Notes under the pieces: generated by a model
Seen by the model: only the letters and a program-made list of their open reading frames with translations
Told to the model about the DNA's origin: nothing
The model's database searches: none
Shown: positions 1 through 6,789 of the stretch, in pieces
Position numbering within the stretch: position 1 is the stretch's first letter
How the letters are laid out: each line of letters begins with the position of its first letter
Position numbers and translations under genes: made by a program
Assembly: GCA_000719025.1 (NCBI GenBank)
Contig: JODP01000013.1
Coordinates: 372,001-436,000 of the forward strand
Source: Kineosporia aurantiaca JCM 3230
Lineage (GTDB): Bacteria; Actinomycetota; Actinomycetes; Actinomycetales; Kineosporiaceae
Direction of reading: 5' to 3'
Length of the DNA stretch: 64,000 nt

Positions 1-1116
1 CCGCGGGCCGCCCGCCACCACGGTGACGAACACCCCCTGCATCCGGCCGCGCATCTCGTCCGGGGCGAAGGTCTGCAGGATGGTCTGCCGCAGCACGGCA
101 CTGACCAGGTCGGCCGCCCCGGCCAGGGCGAGCAGCGCGAACACGACCCACAGCTGCTGCCCGAGCCCGGCCAGCGCCACCGCCGCGCCCCAGGCCACCA
201 CCGCGAGGATCAGCGCCCGGCCCTGCCGGCGGACCCGCCCGATCCAGCCGCCGAGCAACCCGGCAATCACCGATCCCACCGCGATGGCGGCGTAGAGCGG
301 ACCGACGTTGCCGCCGAACCGGTCGTCGGCAATGGCCGGGAACAGCGCCTCCGGCATTGCCAGGACCATTGCGCAGATGTCCACCAGGAACGACATCCAC
401 AGCATCGGGCTCCGCGCGATGAACTGCAGCCCGTCGACCACCGACCGGAGCCCCAGGGTGTTCCCGGTTCCGGTCGGCGGGATCGACGGCAGCTCGAACC
501 CGGCCCACAGCGCCGCGGTGAACAGCACCGCGTCGGTCCCGTAGGCGTAGAGGAAACCGTGCGACAACCCGACCATCGCCCCGGCCAGCAGCGGGCCGAC
601 CACCTGGCCGACGTTGCCCATCGTGTAGTTCAGCGCGTTGGCGGCCGGCACCAGCTGCGGTTCGACCAGACGCGGCACGATCGCCCCGCGGACCGACGAG
701 GAGACCGCGAAACCTCCTGCCTGGACGAAGATCAGCGCCAGGATCAGCCAGGGGCTGCGCAGGTCCAGCAGGGTCTGGAGGAACAGCGCGAGGGTGATGA
801 TCCAGGTCAGGGTGGACGAGGCGAGGTACAGCCGGCGCCGGTCCACGGCATCGGCGATCGCCCCGCCGTAGAGCCCGAACATCACCACCGGCACCAGGCC
901 GGCCAGGCCCACCAGGCCGACGTAGAACGACGAGCCGGTGATCCGGTACATCTGCACGGACACCGCGGTCAGGGTCAGCATCGACCCCACGAAGGCCGCG
1001 CTCTGCCCGATCAGCATCCGGCGGAACGGGACCACGCCCAGCGGCCGGGTGTCCAGGCCGATCCGGCGCAGCAGCGAGGGTTTGCGGATCTCGGGATTAC
1101 TCTCAGTGGCGGTCAT
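1..1116 (-). CDS. MFS transporter, 3' end outside window
   Basis: Membrane transporter of the major facilitator superfamily, resembling EntS-like or multidrug exporters. The visible 372 codons run from ATG 1116 off the left edge. They read as alternating hydrophobic segments with the MFS loop between helices 2 and 3 (GGAIADAVDRRRL) and a later FAPDEMRGRMQGV loop typical of EntS-like proteins. The ATG overlaps the stop of the upstream tetR by 4 bases, so the two are translationally coupled and the TetR protein probably controls the pump. The substrate cannot be told from sequence. Family is confident; the missing C-terminus is simply the window edge. Confidence 0.9.
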   Translation of the reverse strand, partial: MTATESNPEIRKPSLLRRIGLDTRPLGVVPFRRMLIGQSAAFVGSMLTLTAVSVQMYRITGSSFYVGLVGLAGLVPVVMFGLYGGAIADAVDRRRLYLASSTLTWIITLALFLQTLLDLRSPWLILALIFVQAGGFAVSSSVRGAIVPRLVEPQLVPAANALNYTMGNVGQVVGPLLAGAMVGLSHGFLYAYGTDAVLFTAALWAGFELPSIPPTGTGNTLGLRSVVDGLQFIARSPMLWMSFLVDICAMVLAMPEALFPAIADDRFGGNVGPLYAAIAVGSVIAGLLGGWIGRVRRQGRALILAVVAWGAAVALAGLGQQLWVVFALLALAGAADLVSAVLRQTILQTFAPDEMRGRMQGVFVTVVAGGPR

Positions 1117-1676
1117 CGCCAGCCTTCCAGCAGGATCTCGGCATGACGCCGGAGGTCTTCGTCCGCCATCGGCGCACCGGTGGTCAGGACATGGGTGAGC
1201 AACGGGCCGACGAGTTGGGCGACGGCCACTCCGTCGGCGGGCATCCGGGGTGATTGAGGACGCACGCGGTCCAGGACGGTGATCGTCGGCGGGGCCAGCA
1301 GGTCGGCTTTTCGGACCAGCTCGGCCACCTTCGCGTCGTGCTGGGCCTCACCGATCAGCGCGCGGTAGGCCAGGCCCGGCGGCTCGACGGTGAGGAAGTG
1401 ACCGAGCCGGACCAGGTACCCGTCCAGGTCCTCCCGCGGTTGCCCCTGCGGCTCGGTGGCCAGTTCCCGGATCGCGTCCTCGGTGCAGGCCTCGATCAGG
1501 ATCTCGGCCTTGCCGGACCACCAGCGGTACACCGTGGGACGTCCCACCCCGGCCCGCTCCGCGATGTTCTTCATGGTCATCGCGGCGTACCCGACCTCGA
1601 CGAGCAGGTCGTCGACGGCGTCCAGCACGGCCTGGCGGGCCTGCTCGCTGCGCGGTCTTCCGGTCGGGGTGGTCAC
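1113..1676 (-). CDS. TetR family transcriptional regulator
   Basis: Protein of 187 residues with an N-terminal TetR DNA-binding domain (about residues 8-58; the helix-turn-helix includes MTMKNIAERAGVGRPTVYRWW) and a C-terminal ligand-binding domain (TetR_C_11-like). The gene is immediately upstream of, and 4 bases overlapping with, an MFS exporter on the same strand, the usual arrangement of a local repressor of an efflux gene. An imperfect palindrome lies just ahead of it at 1685-1704 and may be its autoregulatory operator. The effector is unknown. Confidence 0.9.
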   Translation of the reverse strand: MTTPTGRPRSEQARQAVLDAVDDLLVEVGYAAMTMKNIAERAGVGRPTVYRWWSGKAEILIEACTEDAIRELATEPQGQPREDLDGYLVRLGHFLTVEPPGLAYRALIGEAQHDAKVAELVRKADLLAPPTITVLDRVRPQSPRMPADGVAVAQLVGPLLTHVLTTGAPMADEDLRRHAEILLEGWR

Positions 1677-1684
1677 CGGACCAT

Positions 1685-1704
1685 GTTACGTGCCACGGTG
1701 TAAC
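1685..1704. promoter_or_regulatory. candidate TetR operator
   Basis: Imperfect 20-bp inverted repeat with arms GTTAC (1685-1689) and GTAAC (1700-1704), lying 9 bases upstream of the tetR start and between alkB-like and tetR genes. Position suits autoregulation of the tetR-MFS operon. This is inference from position and symmetry only. Confidence 0.35.
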
Positions 1705-1715
1705 GAATGGACGCC

Positions 1716-2366
1716 TCAGCCGGTGAGCCCGGTCACGCGCATCGTAATGTTGATCCGGCCCTGCTCGAGGCCGCAGCCCGCCGGGGCGGTACCCGGATGG
1801 ACCTTCGGGATGCCGTGATAGGCCAGCCGGGACGGGCCGCCGAAGACGAAGAGATCGCCCGAGGCCAGCTCCAGGTCCTGGTAGGGCCGGCCGCGGTTCT
1901 CCGCGTTCCCGAACCGGAAGCGACAGGCGTCCCCAATGGACAGGGAAACCACCGGCGCCCGGGAGACCTCGTCCCGATCCTGGTGCATCCCCATCCGCGC
2001 CTGGTCGTCGTAGTAGTTCACCAGCGCCGTGTCCGGGGTGTACTCCTCGGCCGGATAGCCCCCGGTCTCGGCGAGCGCCGATCGCCCGAGCCGGACCATC
2101 CAGTCGGGAAAGTCGAGCACCCGGTTGCCGTTCACGTCCATGGCCTCGCGGGAGTAGGCGTACGGGCGCCAGTGCCAGCCCAGACAGACCGTCTTCACGC
2201 TCATCTCGTGCCCGTTGACCAGCGCTCCCCGCGGCGGCACGGGACCCTGTGCCCACTCCCGGAACCGGGCGACGATCCAGGCCTGCTGCTCGAGCGTGAG
2301 CCAGCCCGGGATCCAGAACGCCCCCGGCGCCACCTCCTGCCGCGGACGCTCGAACAGGGTGCTCAT
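1716..2366 (-). CDS. alkB: AlkB-like 2-oxoglutarate/Fe(II) dioxygenase
   Basis: Predicted oxidative nucleic-acid dealkylation enzyme: AlkB-fold dioxygenases remove methyl groups from alkylated bases using Fe(II), O2 and 2-oxoglutarate. The 216-residue protein carries the NYYDDQARMGMHQDRDE motif with iron ligands H128 and D130, the distal ligand H184 (LAYHGIPK) and the 2OG-binding arginines R204 and R210 (GRINITMR). The length matches bacterial AlkB. The ATG overlaps by 4 bases the stop of a truncated phosphatase gene. No ada or other adaptive-response gene is nearby, so whether it is induced by alkylation is open. Confidence 0.9.
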   Translation of the reverse strand: MSTLFERPRQEVAPGAFWIPGWLTLEQQAWIVARFREWAQGPVPPRGALVNGHEMSVKTVCLGWHWRPYAYSREAMDVNGNRVLDFPDWMVRLGRSALAETGGYPAEEYTPDTALVNYYDDQARMGMHQDRDEVSRAPVVSLSIGDACRFRFGNAENRGRPYQDLELASGDLFVFGGPSRLAYHGIPKVHPGTAPAGCGLEQGRINITMRVTGLTG

Positions 2367-2830
2367 TGAACGAGCACCCGCTCCCGCAGGCCGGTCCGGT
2401 CCTTCCCGGAGGCGCAGTGGAAGACCACCGGCCCGTCCGCGGCGGCGATCACCTCAATCACCTGGCGGATCTCGGCCGGGCCGTCCTCCAGCACCTCGGC
2501 GAACCGGTCGGCCAGATAGCGCCAGGGGTCGACCGCCGGATCGATCGTGGCCTGGTCGTACGGACGGTGCTCGATGCTGAGGTTCACATACCGAAAGCTC
2601 TCGTGCGCCCGGACGCGTCCTCTGGCCTCGATCTCCCAGGGGTAGCGCAGGTCGATCACGGTGGAAATACCGAGCGCCCGGAAACGGTTCCAGTCCTCGT
2701 CACGCAGCTTGGCCAGCGAGTCGGAGCGGAACATCCGCCGCCACGCGACCGTTCTACCATCTGCGCTCCGGTAACCGCCGAGGTCCCGGAAGTTGTGCAG
2801 CCGGTCGAAGGCGATCTGACGGTCTTCCAT
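2363..2830 (-). CDS. tyrosine phosphatase (IphP-like), C-terminally truncated
   Basis: Reads as the first 155 residues of the actinobacterial tyrosine/phosphoinositide phosphatase family: FRDLGGY motif near residue 14, LRYPWE near 61, and the P-loop HCASGKDRTG with nucleophile C139 and R145. Family members usually run to about 240-260 residues; this one reads LRERVLVQ and stops right after the P-loop, overlapping the alkB-like start by 4 bases. The helices that normally follow the loop are gone, so it may be a pseudogene or a minimal protein. Start ATG 2830 fits the family N-terminus (MEDRQIAFDRLHNFRDLGG) better than upstream codons. Confidence 0.75.
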   Translation of the reverse strand: MEDRQIAFDRLHNFRDLGGYRSADGRTVAWRRMFRSDSLAKLRDEDWNRFRALGISTVIDLRYPWEIEARGRVRAHESFRYVNLSIEHRPYDQATIDPAVDPWRYLADRFAEVLEDGPAEIRQVIEVIAAADGPVVFHCASGKDRTGLRERVLVQ

Positions 2831-2875
2831 AACCGGGAAATCTACCGGGAATGAACCGCGGCCTCGCAGCATTGA

Positions 2876-2890
2876 TGAGAACGATAATCA
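2876..2890 (+). promoter_or_regulatory. Zur-type zinc-uptake-regulator box
   Basis: TGAGAACGATAATCA resembles the actinobacterial Zur operator (consensus about TGAAAATGATTTTCA) and lies 32 bases upstream of the start of a zinc-ligand-free L36 paralogue, a classic Zur target. Zur would repress the L36/L31 pair while zinc is abundant. The identification combines motif similarity with target identity. Confidence 0.7.
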
Positions 2891-2922
2891 CTCTAGCTGG
2901 TCCGGCCAGGAGGAGAAGCACG

Positions 2923-3045
2923 ATGAAGGTACGCGCGTCGGTGAAGTCCCTCGCGGACAAGCCCGGCTCGATCGTCGTCCGGCGGCGCGGGCGGGTTTTC
3001 GTCGTCAACAAGAAGAACCCTCGTTGGAACGGAAGGCAGGGCTGA
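2923..3045 (+). CDS. rpmJ: 50S ribosomal protein L36, zinc-free (C-minus) paralogue
   Basis: Complete 40-residue L36. The sequence (MKVRASVKSL..., RRRGRVFVVNKKNPR) is the type lacking the Cys/His zinc ligands of the standard L36; there is no cysteine at all. Such paralogues replace the zinc-binding form on ribosomes under zinc starvation and release zinc. The start at ATG 2923 follows a strong ribosome binding site (AGGAGGAG, 2908-2915). A Zur-like box precedes it, and the L31 paralogue follows two bases after the stop, making a bicistronic zinc-sparing unit. Confidence 0.93.
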   Translation: MKVRASVKSLADKPGSIVVRRRGRVFVVNKKNPRWNGRQG

Positions 3046-3047
3046 TC

Positions 3048-3296
3048 ATGAAGAACGGCATTCACCCGGAGTACCGGCCGGTCGTGTTCCGCGACCGCAG
3101 CGCCGACACGGCGTTCCTCACCCGCTCCACCGCCGTCACCAAGTCCACGGTGACCTGGGAGGACGGCCAGGAGTACCCGGTCGTCGACGTGGAGATCTCC
3201 AGCGCCAGCCATCCGTTCTGGACCGGCAAGGCCCGGAGCAACGACGTCGAGGGGCGTATCGCGGCCTTCGAGCGGCGGTACGGCTCCAAGAAGTAA
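3048..3296 (+). CDS. rpmE2: 50S ribosomal protein L31 type B (zinc-free)
   Basis: 82-residue type B L31. It starts MKNGIHPEYRPVVFRD and contains SHPFWTGKAR, the family signatures; the CxxC zinc ligands of type A L31 are absent. It replaces zinc-containing L31 during zinc limitation. The gene follows rpmJ with 2 bases between stop and start, so both are probably expressed from the Zur-controlled promoter upstream of rpmJ. Confidence 0.95.
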   Translation: MKNGIHPEYRPVVFRDRSADTAFLTRSTAVTKSTVTWEDGQEYPVVDVEISSASHPFWTGKARSNDVEGRIAAFERRYGSKK

Positions 3297-3368
3297 GAAG
3301 TAACAGGCATCCCTGAGGGACGAGGACGGTGAACCTCCCGCCTCGTCGGTAGGGCCGGGCGCCCCTCC

Positions 3369-3404
3369 CCGGTGAGCAGCCAACCCCCCACGGCTGCTCA
3401 CCGG
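3369..3404 (+). terminator. stem-loop after L36/L31 operon
   Basis: Perfect 13-bp stem (3369-3381 with 3392-3404) around a 10-base loop, about 70 bases after the rpmE2 stop. There is no run of T, so it is a likely but not canonical terminator. Apart from this and the operator at 3581-3614, nothing recognisable was seen in the 3297-3650 gap. Confidence 0.5.
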
Positions 3405-3580
3405 CGCGCCGGTCCCGCCCCTCGCCGGGCTGGTGGTGAACGAACCCACCGGCCCGGCGATTCGCGTTTTGGCGACCCCGGAACGCACCCGTCCCCGCAC
3501 CGTCCGTAGACCCTGTGGGAGCCCTCCCAAAAACTACGACCGTTCGTCGCACGATCCTTGCCCAGCCTCTGGCGGTTCTG

Positions 3581-3614
3581 AGGTTTACCGCTAATGTCCG
3601 TTACCGGTAAACCT
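3581..3614. promoter_or_regulatory. paired LacI-type operator of sugar operon
   Basis: Perfect 10-bp inverted repeat AGGTTTACCG (3581-3590) and CGGTAAACCT (3605-3614). Each arm is also part of a CG-centred palindromic half (TTACCGCTAA and TTACCGGTAA), the architecture bound by LacI-family repressors. It lies just upstream of the solute-binding protein gene, and a LacI-family gene ends the same operon, so autoregulation with induction by the imported sugar is the likely model. Confidence 0.6.
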
Positions 3615-3650
3615 GCATCGGTGCAGGTCAGGGACGAGGAGGTCGTGCCG

Positions 3651-4979
3651 GTGAGACAACGACGGATCATGGTCGGGAGCGCGCTGGCGCTGACTGCGGC
3701 GCTGCTGCTGGCGGCCTGCAGCGGCGGGAGCAGCGACTCCGCGGGCGGCAGCGGCAAGAGCATCGACACGGCCCCGAAGGGTGACGGCAAGACCCTCACC
3801 ATCTGGACCTACGAGGACAAGACCAGTGCGATGGGCATCGCCTGGGACGCGGCGATGAAGAAGTTCACCGAGGAGACCGGGGCCAAGGTCGACTTCCAGC
3901 TCAAGGCCTTCGAGCAGATCAACAAGACTGCCAGCCAGGTGCTGAACTCCGACGCCGCCCCCGACGTGATGGAGTACAACAAGGGCAACGCCACCTCCGG
4001 CCTGCTGTCCAGCCAGGGCCTGCTGACCAACCTGGACTCCGCGGTCAGCGCCTACGGGTGGGACAAGAAGCTCGCCCCCAGTATCCAGACCACCGCCAAG
4101 TACAACGAAGACGGCGTGATGGGCTCGGGCGACTACTACGGCATCCCGAACTACGGCGAGTACGTCGAGGCGTACTACAACAAGGACCTGTTCAAGAAGT
4201 ACAACCTCCAGGTCCCGACCACGATCGACGAATTCACCCAGGTGCTGGCCGCTTTCAAGGCCAAGGGGATCACCCCCCTGGCCGAGTCGGCCCAGGAGTA
4301 CCCGCTCGGGCAGCTGCTCTACCAGCTGGCCCTGACCCAGGCCGACCGCAAGTGGGTCACCGAGTACCAGACCTACACCGCCCCGGCCGACTTCCACGAC
4401 GCCGCCTGGACCTACGCCGCCACCACGCTGAAGGACTGGGTGGACAAGGGCTACATCTCCAAGAGCGTCACCGGGCAGAAGGCCCAGGACGCGGGCGACG
4501 CGTTCGAGGCCGGCAAGAACCCGATCTTCTTCTCCGGCTCCTGGTGGTACGGCACCTTCACCAGCGAGATCAAGTACGACTGGGGCACTTTCCTGTTCCC
4601 CGGGGCCAAGCTCTCGCCCGGCTCGTCCGGCAACCTCTGGGTGGTCCCGGACAACTCCAGTGAGAAGGACCTGGCCTACAAGTTCATCGACATCACCATG
4701 TCGCCGGAGATCCAGAACCTGATGGCCAAGAGCGGCGGCATCCCGGTGGCGGCCGACCCGGCGTCGGTCACCGACCCCAAGGCCAAGGAACTGGTCGACA
4801 ACTTCACCACCCTGACCAAGGAGGACGGCCTGGCCTTCTACCCGGACTGGCCGGCCCCGACGTTCTACGACGACCTCAACAAGTCGCTGCAGGACCTGGT
4901 CAACGGCACCAAGTCGGTGGACGCGGCGCTCAGCCAGATGCAGACCGACTACGACAAGGGCGTTAAGGAGCTCGGATGA
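3651..4979 (+). CDS. sugar ABC transporter solute-binding lipoprotein
   Basis: Extracellular solute-binding protein family 1 (carbohydrate uptake, CUT1). The first 23 residues form a lipoprotein signal with lipobox LLAAC (C23), followed by a Ser/Gly-rich tether and the mature domain opening KTLTIWTYED. GTG 3651 was chosen because AGGAGG at 3637-3642 sits 8 bases ahead; an upstream in-frame ATG (3594) lies inside the operator. Its stop overlaps the first permease by 4 bases. Coupling with an alpha-xylosidase suggests xylosylated oligosaccharides, such as isoprimeverose-type units, as ligand; that is inference. Confidence 0.9.
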   Translation: MRQRRIMVGSALALTAALLLAACSGGSSDSAGGSGKSIDTAPKGDGKTLTIWTYEDKTSAMGIAWDAAMKKFTEETGAKVDFQLKAFEQINKTASQVLNSDAAPDVMEYNKGNATSGLLSSQGLLTNLDSAVSAYGWDKKLAPSIQTTAKYNEDGVMGSGDYYGIPNYGEYVEAYYNKDLFKKYNLQVPTTIDEFTQVLAAFKAKGITPLAESAQEYPLGQLLYQLALTQADRKWVTEYQTYTAPADFHDAAWTYAATTLKDWVDKGYISKSVTGQKAQDAGDAFEAGKNPIFFSGSWWYGTFTSEIKYDWGTFLFPGAKLSPGSSGNLWVVPDNSSEKDLAYKFIDITMSPEIQNLMAKSGGIPVAADPASVTDPKAKELVDNFTTLTKEDGLAFYPDWPAPTFYDDLNKSLQDLVNGTKSVDAALSQMQTDYDKGVKELG

Positions 4980-5878
4980 TCAAGGGCCAGGGGCGGGCCG
5001 GTTACTGGCTCTACCTGATCCCCGGGGCCGCCCTGCTGGTCACCATCATCATCGTGCCGCTGGGCTGGAACGTGTACCTCAGCTTCACGAAGTACCGGGG
5101 GATCAAGCCGCCGGAATGGATCGGGCTGGACAACTGGAAGGAACTCTTCCACGACGGCGAGTTCTGGGCCTCGTTCCAGCACAGCATCACGATGGTGGTG
5201 GCGATGGTGGTCCTGCCGACGGCGATCGGGCTGGTGCTCGCCTCGCTGCTGTTCGACGTGGTCGGGCGCCGGTTCAACGGCAAGATCGCGGGTCTGCTGC
5301 GGGCGCTCTTCTACCTGCCGCAGATCCTCCCCCTGGCCATCGCCGCGATCCTGGTCGGCTGGATCCTGCGGCCGGACGACGGCGCGCTGAACAAGCTCCT
5401 GTCCGGGGTCGGCCTGGGCTCGCTCCAGCACAACTGGCTGGGCAGCCCGGGCACCGCCCTCTTCTCCATCGCCGCGGTGCTGGTCTGGGTCCAGATCGGT
5501 TACCCCGTGGTGGTCTTCATGTCGGCGCTGCAGCGGATCGACCCGCAGCTGTACGAGGCGGCCGAGCTCGACGGGGCCAACTGGTACCAGCGGTTCCGGG
5601 CGATCACCCTGTCCGGGATCCGGCCGGAGATCTTCGTGGTCGTGCTCACCTGCACGGTGGCCTCGCTGAAGGTGTTCGCCCCGGTCTACGCCCTGACCCG
5701 GGGCGGCCCGGGCGACTCCACGGTGGTGCCGAGCTACTACAGCTACAGCGAGTTCTTCACCGCTCAGCGGGTCGGGTACGGCGCCACCATCGCCACCGCC
5801 CTGACCGTGGTCGTGCTGGTCGTCGCCATCTTCTTCGTGCGGGCCCAGTTCCGCCTGGCCGATCAGGAGGAGTCATGA
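4976..5878 (+). CDS. sugar ABC transporter permease (MalF-type)
   Basis: 300-residue inner-membrane permease with six predicted helices and the EAA loop (EAAELDGANWYQRFRAITLS, about residue 200) that docks the ATPase. It overlaps the binding-protein gene and the second permease by 4 bases each. No ATPase gene is in this operon, so a shared multi-sugar ATPase (MsiK-type) encoded elsewhere probably energises it, as known for CUT1 systems of actinobacteria. Confidence 0.92.
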   Translation: MIKGQGRAGYWLYLIPGAALLVTIIIVPLGWNVYLSFTKYRGIKPPEWIGLDNWKELFHDGEFWASFQHSITMVVAMVVLPTAIGLVLASLLFDVVGRRFNGKIAGLLRALFYLPQILPLAIAAILVGWILRPDDGALNKLLSGVGLGSLQHNWLGSPGTALFSIAAVLVWVQIGYPVVVFMSALQRIDPQLYEAAELDGANWYQRFRAITLSGIRPEIFVVVLTCTVASLKVFAPVYALTRGGPGDSTVVPSYYSYSEFFTAQRVGYGATIATALTVVVLVVAIFFVRAQFRLADQEES

Positions 5879-6768
5879 GTCTCGACCAGTCCGAGCGGGT
5901 CACCTCGCCGGCCCCGGAAAGGCCGGTCCCGCAGAACAAACGGCGCCGCCGGACCGGGCTGGAATGGACCGCCCTGGTCCTGACCGTGCTGGCCGCCGTG
6001 GTGATGGTCGCACCGCTGCTGCTGGTGCTGCTGAACGCGGTGAAATCGCCGCAGGACTTCGCCGACCACGGCCCGCTGGGCCTGCCGTCGGGGATCTACC
6101 TGGACGGCATCCGGACCTTCTGGAACGCGGTCGACTTCCCGCGCAAGCTCTGGAACAGCATCCTGATCTCCGGGCTGGTGGCGATCTTCGGGGTCCTGTT
6201 CTCGGTGCTCAACGCGTACGCGCTGGGCATCGGGCGGATCCGGGGCCGGATGTGGGTGCTGGTGGCGTTCCTCCTGGCGACGATCGTGCCGCAGGAGGCC
6301 CTGCTCTACCCGCTCTACATCATGTTCAAGCACATCGGCCTGTACGACACCGTCTGGTCCGTCATCGTCGTGTTCATCGTGATCCACGGCGCTTTCGGCA
6401 CCTACCTCCTGGCCAGCGTGTTCGGCGCCTTCCCGAAGGAACTGCTGGAGGCCGCGGCGCTGGACGGCGCCAACCGCCGGCAGATCCTCTGGCGGGTGGT
6501 CGTCCCGGTGGTCCGGCCGACCCTGTCCGTGCTGGCCGTGTTCTTCTTCATCTGGACCTGGAACGAGTTCCTCATCCCGCTGTCCTTCCTGGTCAGCTCC
6601 GACCATCAGACCGTGCAGGTGGGGATCGCGACGCTGCAGGGCGAGCGGATCATGAACGTGACCACGATCAGCGCCTCGGCCCTGCTCGGGATCGCGCCGA
6701 CGCTGCTGTTCTTCCTCGTCTTCCAGCGCACCCTGACCCGCGGGCTGACTGCGGGCGCGATCAAGTGA
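5875..6768 (+). CDS. sugar ABC transporter permease (MalG-type)
   Basis: 297-residue partner permease with a polar N-terminal tail, about six membrane helices and a second EAA loop (EAAALDGANRRQILWRVVVP). Start ATG 5875 has AGGAGG just upstream and overlaps the first permease stop by 4 bases. Together with the preceding two genes it forms the import module; its gene is followed after 21 bases by the alpha-xylosidase. Confidence 0.92.
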   Translation: MSLDQSERVTSPAPERPVPQNKRRRRTGLEWTALVLTVLAAVVMVAPLLLVLLNAVKSPQDFADHGPLGLPSGIYLDGIRTFWNAVDFPRKLWNSILISGLVAIFGVLFSVLNAYALGIGRIRGRMWVLVAFLLATIVPQEALLYPLYIMFKHIGLYDTVWSVIVVFIVIHGAFGTYLLASVFGAFPKELLEAAALDGANRRQILWRVVVPVVRPTLSVLAVFFFIWTWNEFLIPLSFLVSSDHQTVQVGIATLQGERIMNVTTISASALLGIAPTLLFFLVFQRTLTRGLTAGAIK

Positions 6769-6789
6769 GACGAAAGGTTTGACCCACCG

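Noticed and set aside
3594..3650. ATG 3594 as start of the sugar-binding protein
   Set aside because: It lies inside the operator and would put a polar tail before the signal peptide; GTG 3651 has the ribosome binding site and gives a normal lipoprotein signal.
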